A DNA stretch of 15,582 nucleotides from Euperipatoides rowelli (lineage: Eukaryota; Onychophora; Udeonychophora; Euonychophora; Peripatopsidae). A program made the position numbers and the translations under genes. The notes beneath the pieces are model-generated. The model did no database searches. It was given only the letters and a program-made list of their open reading frames with translations, and was not told the origin of the DNA. The stretch lies in assembly GCA_003024985.2 (NCBI GenBank), contig PXIH01S0018432.1; one strand, given 5' to 3'. Of this stretch, positions 1 through 8,373 are shown one piece after another (the stretch's first letter is position 1; each line of letters starts with the position of its first letter).

Positions 1-42
1 TTATTTCTATATTTTTTTCATAATTTGTCCAGCAAGTTACAT

Positions 43-226
43 TTATAATTTATTGTATTTAATAAGTTTGAATTTAAATATACTACTGATAGAATTATAC
101 GGTACTTCAGTATAAATTTGACTATTTTTATTTTTGGTTATATGTATTTTTATTTCTCTTGTCTTCCCCACATCTCCTAGCTCCTTGAGTATGGCCAACA
201 TCCTAGCCACACTGGGTGTCCCCTCC
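43..226 (-). CDS. Possible minus-strand exon, unidentified
   Basis: On the minus strand a long pyrimidine tract ending ctttgcag places a strong acceptor at 227-230, and the following bases are less AT-rich than their surroundings. Only one frame is open after it. It reads EGTPSVARMLAILKELGDVG and then KTREIKIHITK, continuing into Asn/Lys/Ile-rich sequence to a stop at 43-45. The first 25 residues look helical and protein-like, while the rest looks like translated AT-rich DNA. The true exon may therefore be only about 70 bp, although I see no good donor to end it. An AATAAA on the minus strand at 54-49 overlaps the tail. No upstream exon is visible on this strand and I do not recognise the peptide. 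It could be a degraded transposase piece or a chance open frame. Confidence 0.3.
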
Positions 227-270
227 CTGCAAAGAAAAGATAAGAAATTAAGAAGGCGTATTGGAAACAA

Positions 271-1100
271 ATTTGAATAATAAAAAGGACGATGTCTCTG
301 CTAAACAATAATAATTTGATACTTCTGGACTTTAAGTTTGTGTAAATTGAAATTTATAATGCTATGATCTGATTTTATTTATCTTTCTTCATTGCTAGAG
401 AAACCTATAAGTTCACCACTAGGTGAAGCTTCTGAAGGGCTGACATTATCGTAATCTACATAGTAGCAGATGACAGGGGATGTTATTCTATCAGAAGAAA
501 ATAAACTTCAATTTAACGCTCATGACAACCTGCTGCTATAAAACGGCTTGCAGAGTGAAAATTCGAGAGATGGGACCTGAATTTTGATGGCTAACTGAGG
601 CTCAGCTCCTGCAACCAAGGAGTCAAATATAGGACCGGAGGCTAAGTGGCATCTTTTAGAATACATCTGAAGGTGCTTACTAATATTTGGCTGAAGGACT
701 GCTTCACATACCCATCTAAATATTTCATAGAATTTGTCATATCCTTTTCAGATTAACTCCTCCCCTTTAGTTTGCATTATAGTTACCCTAGCAACCGAAG
801 TACCCTCCACGAATTGCATTTATAAACTGTTTCCTGATATTAGACTATTTGCTTCATAACTTCTCCGAAATTATTAGATATAGACTGTTTAACTACATAG
901 ACATTCTCAGTGGAGTCCCGTTTCCCTACCCCAGTTGGCTATACTCTAATTCCCCGTCCTTTCTCCTCCTTTTCCAAATTGACCTTATTTCTATATATTT
1001 TATCAATTGTAAGGGGATGCTATTATTTCTATTGAGGGAATAGATATATTTGTTAACTTTCATAGGCAAATAAATACCGGTATGTATGTTTGCTAAATAA
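271..1100. other. Non-coding stretch, nothing recognised
   Basis: No exon or repeat family was recognised. A short frame at 849-1043 is hydrophobic but has no ATG-supported or domain-like character. Confidence 0.4.
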
Positions 1101-1106
1101 ACCTTT

Positions 1107-1124
1107 GTGTGTGTGTGTGTGTGT
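1107..1124. repeat. (GT)9 microsatellite
   Basis: Nine perfect GT units. Confidence 0.95.
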
Positions 1125-1329
1125 AGAAGCTACGTATTGAAATGATATATTAATTAAAATTTCTCTTCAAGATGTCTTTCCTAGTGAGCGTGGGACAAGG
1201 GTGGTACCTGTGCCTTCCTATCAGGGCAGGGATAATAAAGGGCCAGTCCCCTTTCTCCTCTTAGTCACCAATTGGCTGGTTCAAGCTGGAATTTCAGTAG
1301 GGTTTTGTTAGGGTACCTTCTTTTCGCCT

Positions 1330-1384
1330 AATTGTGCTAATTACTTAGTCACTGTAGGAGAATTAAACATCAATTAGCACAATT
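1330..1384. repeat. Perfect 13-bp inverted repeat, 29-nt spacer
   Basis: AATTGTGCTAATT (1330-1342) and its exact complement AATTAGCACAATT (1372-1384). Confidence 0.85.
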
Positions 1385-1956
1385 GGTTCCTTCTCGGTAA
1401 ATATGTCTTTGGGGTAGCTAATGTCTACTAAGAGTCTACATGTGGATACGATGTATCAGTACTCTCTGATTTAGGTATTTACATGTAAGTGTAGGCTACG
1501 GCTAGTAATAGAGGCCTGATATTTATCTGGTGATTTTCCCTAGAACATATCTCTGATCTGTGCTAACCAGATATATTGTAATCTTGCGTGCGTCTGCGCG
1601 GAGTCCCCCCAAGCCGATGTTATAGAGATAATAGAGATATTTCCCAGTGTAGGGTTCATAGCCTAGTATTTGCGCCCTGCTAAGGCATGAGCGCCCTTAC
1701 TAGCTATGAGAGACCTAGTTTCTAAATGACATATACACATAGTAGACTTACTTCCATTAGAGATGATGAAAAGACATTATACTATGAATTGTGTTGCTTA
1801 GGGCCAGGGTCCCCATTCTATTAGGTATACTTAGTAATTGTTATAATTGCTTAGTCTTCCATGCCAGTGCAAAACCTGTGCCAGCCTCGGAGACGGTGAT
1901 CATAAGAATATCAGTATATCATGCTAGAATGTAATTTTAGCCTACGGAAATAAATG

Positions 1957-2012
1957 GTCTACCTCGTGATAGGCTAGAGCTAATAAGGGGGAGGAAGCTC
2001 TCTGAGGTAGAC
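1957..2012. repeat. Nested inverted repeat
   Basis: GTCTACCTC (1957-1965) pairs with GAGGTAGAC (2004-2012). Inside it AGAGCT (1976-1981) pairs with AGCTCT (1996-2001), giving one stem with an internal loop. Confidence 0.75.
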
Positions 2013-2055
2013 TATTACCTGCCTGGTGAAGCCCTACTATATTGTAGTATCTGAC

Positions 2056-2069
2056 ATATATATATATAT
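2056..2069. repeat. (AT)7 microsatellite
   Basis: Seven perfect AT units. It adjoins the end of the compositionally distinct segment. Confidence 0.9.
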
Positions 2070-2239
2070 TCTCTTTGTTTTATTTATTGTATTTAATCGT
2101 AAATTTAATAATTATTATATTGTATTTGTTTAATTTTGATATTTATTTTACTAATTTAGTTATATAATGTTTGTTAATTTCAATGGACTATAAACCTACA
2201 GTTTAAAACTTTTAGAATAAATAAAATAATACTTCATCC

Positions 2240-2614
2240 TGCCTGTTGTTGCATGGTCCATCTGGTCATCTCCATACAAAATGCAGATGCAATATCACAA
2301 TGTCTGGTGATTAACTTTTCTTTACTTGACAAATGACAATATCAATAAAGCTCTTATAGTTTTGTGTTTCACCATGGGCATGTATGTCATGTCATAATCC
2401 TGGCCAAATTTTTTACTGCATCCTTGTACTACTACTATTGATTTGATTTTATACACTTCTACCTTTTCTCATTTTTCTTGATGACATATGTCTATCTTCA
2501 ACCTATAGTACAACATTCACTATTTACCATTACAGGTTTCCACACTTGGTTTAGTTCAATGGCATAAATTTTTTCCCTCAAAGCTCTGCACCAGAGATAT
2601 CTCTCTGCTTTAGA
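2240..2614 (-). pseudogene. copia reverse transcriptase fragment, frameshifted
   Basis: The minus strand from 2614 reads SKAERYLWCRALREKIYAIE and then LNQVWKPV, the entry signature of copia RT (trp-x2-Ala-x2-Glu, then asn-x-x-Trp). After a shift and a TGA, the frame from 2432 reads VVQGCSKKFGQDYDMTYMPM and then VKHKTIRALLILSFVK, the conserved segment before the first catalytic Asp. A further shift gives HCDIASAF, containing that Asp, and one more missing base separates it from LYGD at about 2281. The fragment ends near 2240, before the palm motif with the two further Asp residues. At least three frameshifts plus stops are visible. Confidence 0.9.
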
Positions 2615-2779
2615 TAAATTTTGTACATTTTTCCAGTTTTCTTGTTTTTCTATGATTACTGTCAGGTCTTTGGCATTGATAACTGGCAATTTTATATCGT
2701 TGAATTTTGAATTAATCAAAATCTTTGTTGTTATTTTCCTCTCTTTTTTTTCTATTGGCTCCTTCATATTATTATTATT

Positions 2780-3145
2780 TCCTTTCGTGGTTATTACATA
2801 TTGGTCATTTTCCAAGACAGCTTTACAAACTGCTTTTCCTTTATGATTTGACACTCCTCACCTTCAAAATTTACATTAAACCCTTTGTTAATTATTTTGG
2901 TCATCTTATGTTCTGTGTTATTCCAGGACAAATCCATATTATTATTGATTGGTATTTTTTTATCCTCATTTACTAATGTTAATAACGCTTTACATTTTCA
3001 GAGTGTTTGGCTATACTTATTATTTTTCTACGGCAATTCCATTGTTGTAATATGTTATGCTGCTATCCACCGACATACACATGTATGGATATAGTTGATT
3101 GAATTATCCAGTAATCACAGTTTGATTCTTCTTGCTTCGATTCTA
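2780..3145 (-). pseudogene. copia protease and pre-integrase remnant
   Basis: Near 3140-3095 the minus strand reads ESKQEESNCDYWII, the usual context just before the aspartic protease of copia elements. The Asp of the expected DSG triad reads as Gln, and the frame then breaks. Further on, INKGFNVNFEGEEC (2892-2851) followed in the next frame by NHKGKAVCKAVLENDQYVI (from 2848) matches the conserved pattern at the end of protease and start of the GAG-pre-integrase region in this family. The family assignment comes from motif order and spacing. The damaged active site and frameshifts show that it is dead. Confidence 0.75.
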
Positions 3146-3150
3146 TTTTG

Positions 3151-3965
3151 TCATATTTTATTAATTCTCTCACTCTTAGTTACTCACACATTTTTTCCAG
3201 ATTTCAAATTATATACCGGTACTGTATGTTAATTCACGTGGACCAATATCTTAATCATTCATTGTTCGCTGGGCCCATAACCTATTATTAAGCTTACTCT
3301 AAATGATTCCAATATAGTTAGATATTGTTAAATAACAATATAACTCCCAATGGTTCCTTTAAACAAACAATTTAATCATGATATGATAATTATTTTCCAA
3401 GACTACTATCATACAACAAAAACAAACATGATATGACAGCAACAACCCAAGTTAAACCATGAATCATCACATACACAGGTTATTTTTCTCTCAATAATCC
3501 ATAGAGAGGGGTGTCCAATTAACAACAAAAAAGCTGAAAAAAATATTAATATTTATATGGTAAATATTATAACATTGTAAATTTCACAACATGTAGCTGT
3601 GGCACTTCGGCAAACATTGGAAATTTATAAAACATTAAATTATTTTTTAAGTATTCACACATCGTTCTGCACATCTTAATAACGTCATATCTGGACAGCA
3701 TGGCAAAAGAACGAAGTTTCCCTTCGGTAAAGTTTACAACATGATGTCATGAACATTGAATTATGGAAAATTGAAATGGTTCTAGGTCAAATTACCCAGA
3801 ATTCATTGCTGAATAATTCTCATCAAAAAATAAATAAAACAATTTGAATGTTATTTTGCCACCAACTTGGATTTTCCAAAAATAACCAAAAAGCATTGCA
3901 AATGACCCAAAATCATTGCAAACAACATGACCAAAGATTTAAAATAAAACTTTGAAAAATTACAT
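3151..3965. other. AT-rich interval between copia remnant and tandem array
   Basis: No exon or recognisable gene is seen. CATGATATGA-type words recur at 3378 and 3428. TTACCCAGAATTCATTGC at 3792-3809 has a near-perfect inverted partner beyond the tandem array (4565-4582). Two related pieces (gcattgcaaatgac and tcattgcaaacaac, about 3894-3925) resemble the reverse complement of part of the downstream monomer, so this may be decayed repeat edge. Confidence 0.5.
3792..3809 (+). repeat. Left copy of an 18-bp inverted pair flanking the tandem array
   Basis: TTACCCAGAATTCATTGC here matches the reverse complement of 4565-4582 at 17 of 18 positions. The pair brackets the tandem array, as termini of a repeat-bearing element might. 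Similarity stops outside the 18 bp and no target duplication is seen. The core CCCAGAATT also appears near 4880, so it may simply be a common repeat word. Confidence 0.45.
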
Positions 3966-4530
3966 CACACCCACCTTCCGAAATTTCCGTGATGTCAAAT
4001 GCTATGCAGAGTCATTTGCAATGCATTATGAGTAAATTAAATATGAAAATGAGCCACACCCACCTTCAGGAAACTTTGGAAATGTTTGGGAATTTCATGA
4101 TGTCACAGATGATATGCAAAGTCATTTGCAATGCATTATGAGTAAATTAAATATGCAAATGAGCCACACCCACCTTCAGGACACATGGGAAATGTTCNGG
4201 AATTTCCATGATGTCAAAGATGCATAGTCATTTGCAATGCATTATGAGAATTATATATGCAAATGAGCCACACCCACCTTCGGAAAACTTTGGAAATGTT
4301 CGGGAATTTTGTGATGCCACAGATGATATGCAAAGTCATTTGCAATGCATTATGAGTAAATTAAATATGCAAATGAGCCACACCCACCTTCAGGACACAT
4401 GGGAAATGTTTGGGAATTTCCATGATGATGTCACAGATGATATACATAGTCTTTTGCAATACATTCTGAGCAAATTATATATGCAAATGAGCCACACCCA
4501 CCTTCGGGAAACTTGGTAAATGTCGGATAT
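3966..4530. repeat. Tandem array of ~110-bp monomers with 214-bp higher-order period
   Basis: The word CACACCCACCTTC marks each monomer at 3966, 4055, 4165, 4269, 4379 and 4493 (steps 89, 110, 104, 110, 114). Two monomer types alternate: 4055 and 4269 share an AAACTTTGG variant after the marker, and 4165 and 4379 share GGACACATGGG. Both same-type distances are exactly 214 bp, so the latest amplification duplicated a dimer. Each full monomer carries CATTTGCA and TGCAAATG about 22-24 bases apart, which could form an 8-bp stem, plus an exact ATGCAAAT octamer (4153, 4257, 4367, 4481). An open frame across 4208-4519 is only repeat translation. The array could be a short satellite or the tandem core of a non-autonomous element. 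Confidence 0.92.
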
Positions 4531-4564
4531 TTCCATATCATACACCAGTGTATTAGGGTAATTT

Positions 4565-4582
4565 GCAATAAATTCTGGGTAA
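4565..4582 (-). repeat. Right copy of the 18-bp inverted pair flanking the tandem array
   Basis: GCAATAAATTCTGGGTAA is the inverted partner of 3792-3809 with one mismatch. It lies about 50 bp after the last recognisable monomer. Confidence 0.45.
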
Positions 4583-5690
4583 AAGCAAGTCACAATGCAT
4601 TAATAGACCCAATGCATTTTGGGTGCTCATTTCTGATTGGTTTGAAGGGAATCAACTATTACATGTTAACCAAAATTTGATTGTCAGCTGGCAGCAATCC
4701 TCATATAAAACAAAAATAATCATTAAATAAAACTTATTCCATTTTATTTAAAATTGGTTCATTTCAAATAATTATTTAATATTCCCACATTTAAATCGNC
4801 TATTTTTTAGAAATAAAGTAGCCTAAGTGAACTAAAACTATTTTTAAAAATTAAATAAATAACTTTGAGTTACAATACCCAGAATTTTCTTTATTTTATA
4901 ACCTGATATCTATTGACAACTTACTGTGAACTCCATTTTGAGAAATAATCTTTTTTTTTTTTTAGAAAAAATTAAAACATGCATTTTGCTTTTAAAATGC
5001 GTGTGTTATTTTTATAGTATCAGCAATATTAAGTCCTACAAAATTTTATTTGCAATTCTCAATACTTAGTTCACATTAACTTAAAATTATCTTAAGCATC
5101 AGTGAATTTATTTTAGCATCAGTTTTAATATTTTTCATTGATTTTTTTTATAATGCCTATATTACTAAAAATATTAACTAAGGAAATTCATTAACTTCAT
5201 GACTGATTTCATCTGAAAAATACTTTCTGAGCCAGGGGGAAAAACGAAAGGTGATTCTTCTTCAATAGGAGATGACCCCTTTGGCAGTAACTTCTTGTCA
5301 AAATTATTGGGGTTTGAAAGTTCTACTATTAAACCTATCCGTTTTGAGTTGGCAATTTAAGGAGTAGGAGTTGGAAAAATTCTCATTTCTCTCTTTCGCC
5401 CCTCCCCCTCCTCCAAATAAAATTCTCTAGCTACAACCCTGGTTGAGTTTATAATTCCCCTCCCCCCTTCCCATTAACAATCAAAAATTAAATAACTTTT
5501 TATTGTTCAAAGTAAATATTCTACTTCAATTCTAATGCCTCAAAATAAAAATTTAAATTCCCAATTTTAGTTTTCGTACTTTAAAATTATAATTTCCAAT
5601 TTTAATATCTGACCCCTCTCTACCTTGTGTTTTCTTTTTCAATTTTTTTTTTAAATTCTTTCCATTAACCTCTTCAAACTGTCTTAATTT
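4583..5690. other. AT-rich non-coding stretch with pyrimidine tracts
   Basis: No gene signal is seen. A long pyrimidine-rich run (about 5381-5414, one G) and a second C-rich one (5455-5471) stand out. A T14 run precedes AG near 4951-4965 but leads into no coding frame. The rest is A/T-rich, low-complexity sequence. Confidence 0.5.
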
Positions 5691-5855
5691 TTTAAATTTT
5701 AATTAAAAATTATTTAGAAATATTTTAATAGTTTAGAATTAGAAATGCAAACATTGTTATTAAATTTTCCATAACTTTAAATTTTAATTAAAAATTACTT
5801 AAAAACAAAATGTTCCAATAGTTTAAAACTAGAAATACAAATATTATTATTTATT
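5691..5855. repeat. 85-bp imperfect tandem duplication
   Basis: TTTAAATTTTAATTAAAAATTA begins at 5691 and again at 5776. Both copies continue with a related order of words (AATAGTTTA, then AGAAAT.CAAA, then ATT.TTATT). The second copy has small insertions, so the duplication is not recent. Confidence 0.75.
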
Positions 5856-7130
5856 TATGAGTTGAAGATAAAATTTGTACCGTATGAAATTAATATTCTC
5901 TTGTATAAAAACTTTTTTGTTTTTGTTTTGTATATAAATTATTTCATAAAACGTTTTATCTAATTATGTATCATGGTGATGAGAACTTTAAAATAAAAAT
6001 ACACTATTAGAACTGCATGCTATACATTCCACAAGGAATGATCTTAATATCCTCTATTCCCCACCAATTGTTACCATTTGGAAATTCCAATCATCCTACG
6101 CCTTTCATCAATGTCATCACCTAACATTGAACATTTTTCTCAGCATTCACTGCATCCCTAATTAATTGATGAATGTCTATTTTATTATGTGCAATGCATT
6201 ATATTGATTCACTCATGTAAGAATTAGCTGTTTTATTCTCATGTTGTTTACTTGTATAATATAACACATGCTATTTTATGGCAGGTGTCATTAGGGTTGC
6301 CAATTTTTTCAAATCTGACCCTAATCAGTTATTTTGCTAAAAAAGAACATGCACCGTAACCACAAAACAACTGTTAATCATTGTGGTTTTACCCCTATTG
6401 TTTAAACATTTAAAACATTCAACATTTTTTAGAATATGCCAAAAAATAACATTTACCTCTTGCTTTTTGCTTTACACAACAGTTTCAATCAGACCTTTTT
6501 ACTTCTTTGATTGATGAATGTACTCGTACAACAAACAACTACTGTCTACTAATGTTGAAGTATGTACAGTATGTATGTAGGAAATTCATTTAGTAATGTG
6601 TGCTTTTCAACTTCCATCCCTATTGGCTGTTGACTGACATGTCTGTATGCAGTGCACACACATAAAATGCCGTGGGTTTGGAACTCCAGGAACTCCTGCT
6701 TAGCTTAAATTTAAATAAAACATTATTCATTGTTGTTGTCAGTTTTTCAAACTTCAATGCATTTGTGACAATAATGTATTCATTGTAGTTGTCTAATCAA
6801 TATCCTGTGCTATTGATGTGGGTAAATTAAGATAGGAAAGCGGGCCATATTCAGCATGGAGAAAAGTAAATGAAAGCGAGGCTGCTGCACGCTGCAGTAG
6901 TAATCCAATGGCCGAAGCTAAATGACATTGTTAGTGAGTAACTGGTCAAATATAATTAATCTGAGTAGTTGTCTGGTTGTAGACACAATCTGTAGTAATA
7001 TTAACATATTGTAGATGGTAGATCTTAGTATTAGTGATAATTTAGTTGAATTGATAAAAGTATTAAATTAATTAGCTGAGACCAATAATAGTGTTGTCTC
7101 CTGTTTGTTAACTATGTTAACTAGCATCAA
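5856..7130. other. Non-coding stretch, no gene seen
   Basis: No exon is supported on either strand. Small inverted words such as AACCACAA/TTGTGGTT (about 6358-6390) and a GCTGCACGCTGCAG cluster near 6887 are present. A less AT-rich patch at 6838-6920 has no extended open frame. Confidence 0.45.
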
Positions 7131-7188
7131 CCTTGATAGGAAGTCACGGCACAGCATTCTTTAGTAATATTTGTAACAGACCAGAATT

Positions 7189-7487
7189 AGTAATACCTAG
7201 AATCTGACGGAATTAGTGAGAGTTTTTAACAATTGTGCTCGCTGATTGGCTAACGGTTGATTAACAGTATGGCCGACATAAATTCTAAAATTATCAAAAT
7301 CGAACAATAAATGATTATTTCATCTCTTCATCATCATAGGGTTGGGGAAAAGTGAATTTAATACATAGTTGGAGTTAGAGTTCAGGGTTGTGGTAAAGTT
7401 AGGACTGTAAACAAAAAAAAATGGCTGCTACCCATTTTGATCATGTGACTAAAACTCCACTAATTCTGTCAGCTACTAGGCTCTTGT
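7189..7487. mobile_element. 299-bp MITE with 9-bp target-site duplication
   Basis: ACCAGAATT occurs at 7180-7188 and again at 7488-7496, exactly bracketing a pair of terminal inverted repeats. The left end reads AGTAATACCTAGAATCTGAC then GGAATTAGTGAGAGTTTT. The reverse complement of the right end reads ACAAGAGCCTAGTAGCTGAC then AGAATTAGTGGAGTTTT. The arms match in register, with strongest identity over CCTAG and CTGACxGAATTAGTG plus one 1-base indel. The interior has no transposase frame, so the copy is non-autonomous. A 9-bp duplication is typical of Mutator-like elements, but hAT elements (8 bp) cannot be excluded by termini alone. Confidence 0.82.
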
Positions 7488-7710
7488 ACCAGAATTGCAT
7501 CTCCATTGGAGAGGCAATCCTGCTCTTTTTACATGCTTGCTCTCAGCAACAGCATACTGAACACATATCTATTATAAGCTTATGCTATATAATTTAATAA
7601 TAATATTATTTATAAATATACAGTCATACAGACAGAATGTTCTGCCTGATAATAATTGTTTACTAATCATAAAAGGTTCATAATATTTATTATCCAGCTA
7701 CTGGCTGAGA

Positions 7711-7795
7711 TACTATACTGTATATTGTAAACTGTATATACAGTACATACTGTATATACTGTACATGTATATACAATATACCGTCATATTTTATA
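7711..7795. repeat. Cruciform-prone cluster of ACTGTATA/TATACAGT palindromes
   Basis: The block contains the perfect palindrome ACTGTATATACAGT (7731-7744) and further TACTGTATATACTG-type words, all enclosed by TATATTGTA (7721-7729) and its complement TACAATATA (7772-7780). Related palindromes occur at 9312-9325 and 11155-11174. Confidence 0.7.
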
Positions 7796-7803
7796 TAATA
7801 AAA

Positions 7804-7829
7804 TTACTGCACACTAAGGTGTGCAGTAA
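7804..7829. repeat. Perfect 11-bp hairpin with 4-nt loop
   Basis: TTACTGCACAC (7804-7814) pairs exactly with GTGTGCAGTAA (7819-7829) around TAAG. It adjoins the palindrome cluster at 7711-7795. No run of T follows and there is no gene beside it, so no terminator role is claimed. Confidence 0.8.
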
Positions 7830-7980
7830 CAAAAATAATTAGCTTTGTATAAAAACGAGCTTTTGTGACTTATTTGTTCCAGACTTTATACCTTCCATAT
7901 CTAAAGCCTTACCTATATAATCCACAACTGATTATAATAAAAACAGGACTAATGTGAAGGCATTACTCGTGTCTTTTTCC

Positions 7981-8100
7981 ATTGGCTTACAACTTTGCTG
8001 CTATTGGCTAATAATTACAGTAATGGGCCAATAGCAGTAATCTCATTTTTACCAAATGTTCATCTGAATCCTAAGGAGTGGTAAGCAAATGATATAAAAG
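7981..8100 (+). promoter_or_regulatory. Promoter-like block: three CCAAT boxes and a TATA box
   Basis: CCAAT occurs inverted at 7981-7985 and 8003-8007 and forward at 8028-8032. TATAAAAG follows at 8093-8100, about 60 bp after the last CCAAT, a normal spacing for a TATA-containing animal promoter. Two of the CCAAT boxes lie in a perfect 11-bp inverted repeat (CTGCTATTGGC 7998-8008 with its complement 8027-8037). Transcription would start near 8125-8130. It could drive a host transcript, or be the U3 of a solo LTR, since polyadenylation signals follow at about 8470-8545; I could not find LTR ends with a duplication. Confidence 0.35.
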
Positions 8101-8124
8101 CTGGCCTCTCCTATTGTTCTTGGT

Positions 8125-8367
8125 TATCCTGCTTGGGAGAGAAACCCAGCACATCACAAGTCATCACAGTCTAAGCTAGCCTCAGTAGAATCAGTCAGAT
8201 AGGCCAGGAGTGGGCTTATTTCCATTGCCTATGCTTGGGCCGCCCACTATCCAAACTGAGCCATAGATAATAACAGCCAAAGAAGCAACCTAAGACCAAC
8301 CTGCAGAGAAACCTGATTACTACCAGCCATCTCCTGCAAGTAATGTGGCAAAACCAATAACCCTAGG
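8125..8367 (+). other. Possible non-coding first exon ending at a GTAAGA donor
   Basis: This stretch downstream of the TATA box is less AT-rich than its surroundings and ends with CTAGG|GTAAGA (GT at 8368-8369), a good donor. Its ATGs open only very short frames, and stops occur in the phase needed to join the 9523 exon. It could therefore only be an untranslated leader or part of a solo LTR. The start is approximate. Confidence 0.22.
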
Positions 8368-8373
8368 GTAAGA

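Larger units (their letters stand above)
1160..2040. other. Segment of atypical composition with inverted repeats, possible unknown repeat
   Basis: This block is visibly less AT-rich than the flanks and is unusually rich in CTAG and in GTCTAC/GTAGAC words. It contains the two perfect inverted repeats listed separately. No frame is long enough or protein-like enough to be called coding. It may be an old insertion of an unrecognised element, but no element ends were found. Confidence 0.4.
2240..3150 (-). mobile_element. Degraded Ty1/copia LTR retrotransposon fragment
   Basis: Read on the minus strand, pieces of a copia-type polyprotein occur in the correct Gag-Pol order but in different frames. 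First comes the protease start (C-D-Y-W-I-I followed by a decayed active-site position, near 3110). Next is the protease/pre-integrase junction (2892-2780), then the N-terminal edge of the reverse transcriptase (2614-2540), then RT core motifs (2432-2267). Copia-type elements carry the integrase before RT; here only about 150-200 bp separate the two regions, so the integrase core with its zinc-binding and DDE residues is missing. Several frameshifts and stops make the copy inactive. No LTRs, primer-binding site or RNase H were recognised. Plus-strand open frames over this interval are antisense shadows. Confidence 0.88.

Noticed and set aside
1480-1750. Minus-strand frame of about 88 codons with only two stops
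   Set aside because: The stop density is only mildly low for the local composition and the peptide resembles nothing I know.
2652-3094. Three overlapping plus-strand hydrophobic open frames
   Set aside because: They are antisense to the copia protease/RT remnant and start partly at non-ATG codons.
4208-4519. 103-codon open frame with repeated peptide units
   Set aside because: It is simply the tandem repeat read in one frame; monomer steps of 104 and 110 bp are not multiples of three, so no repeat protein is conserved.
3966-4530. CRISPR-like spaced repeats
   Set aside because: Whole monomers are similar, including the intervals between marker words, the setting is eukaryotic, and there are no unique spacers or cas genes.
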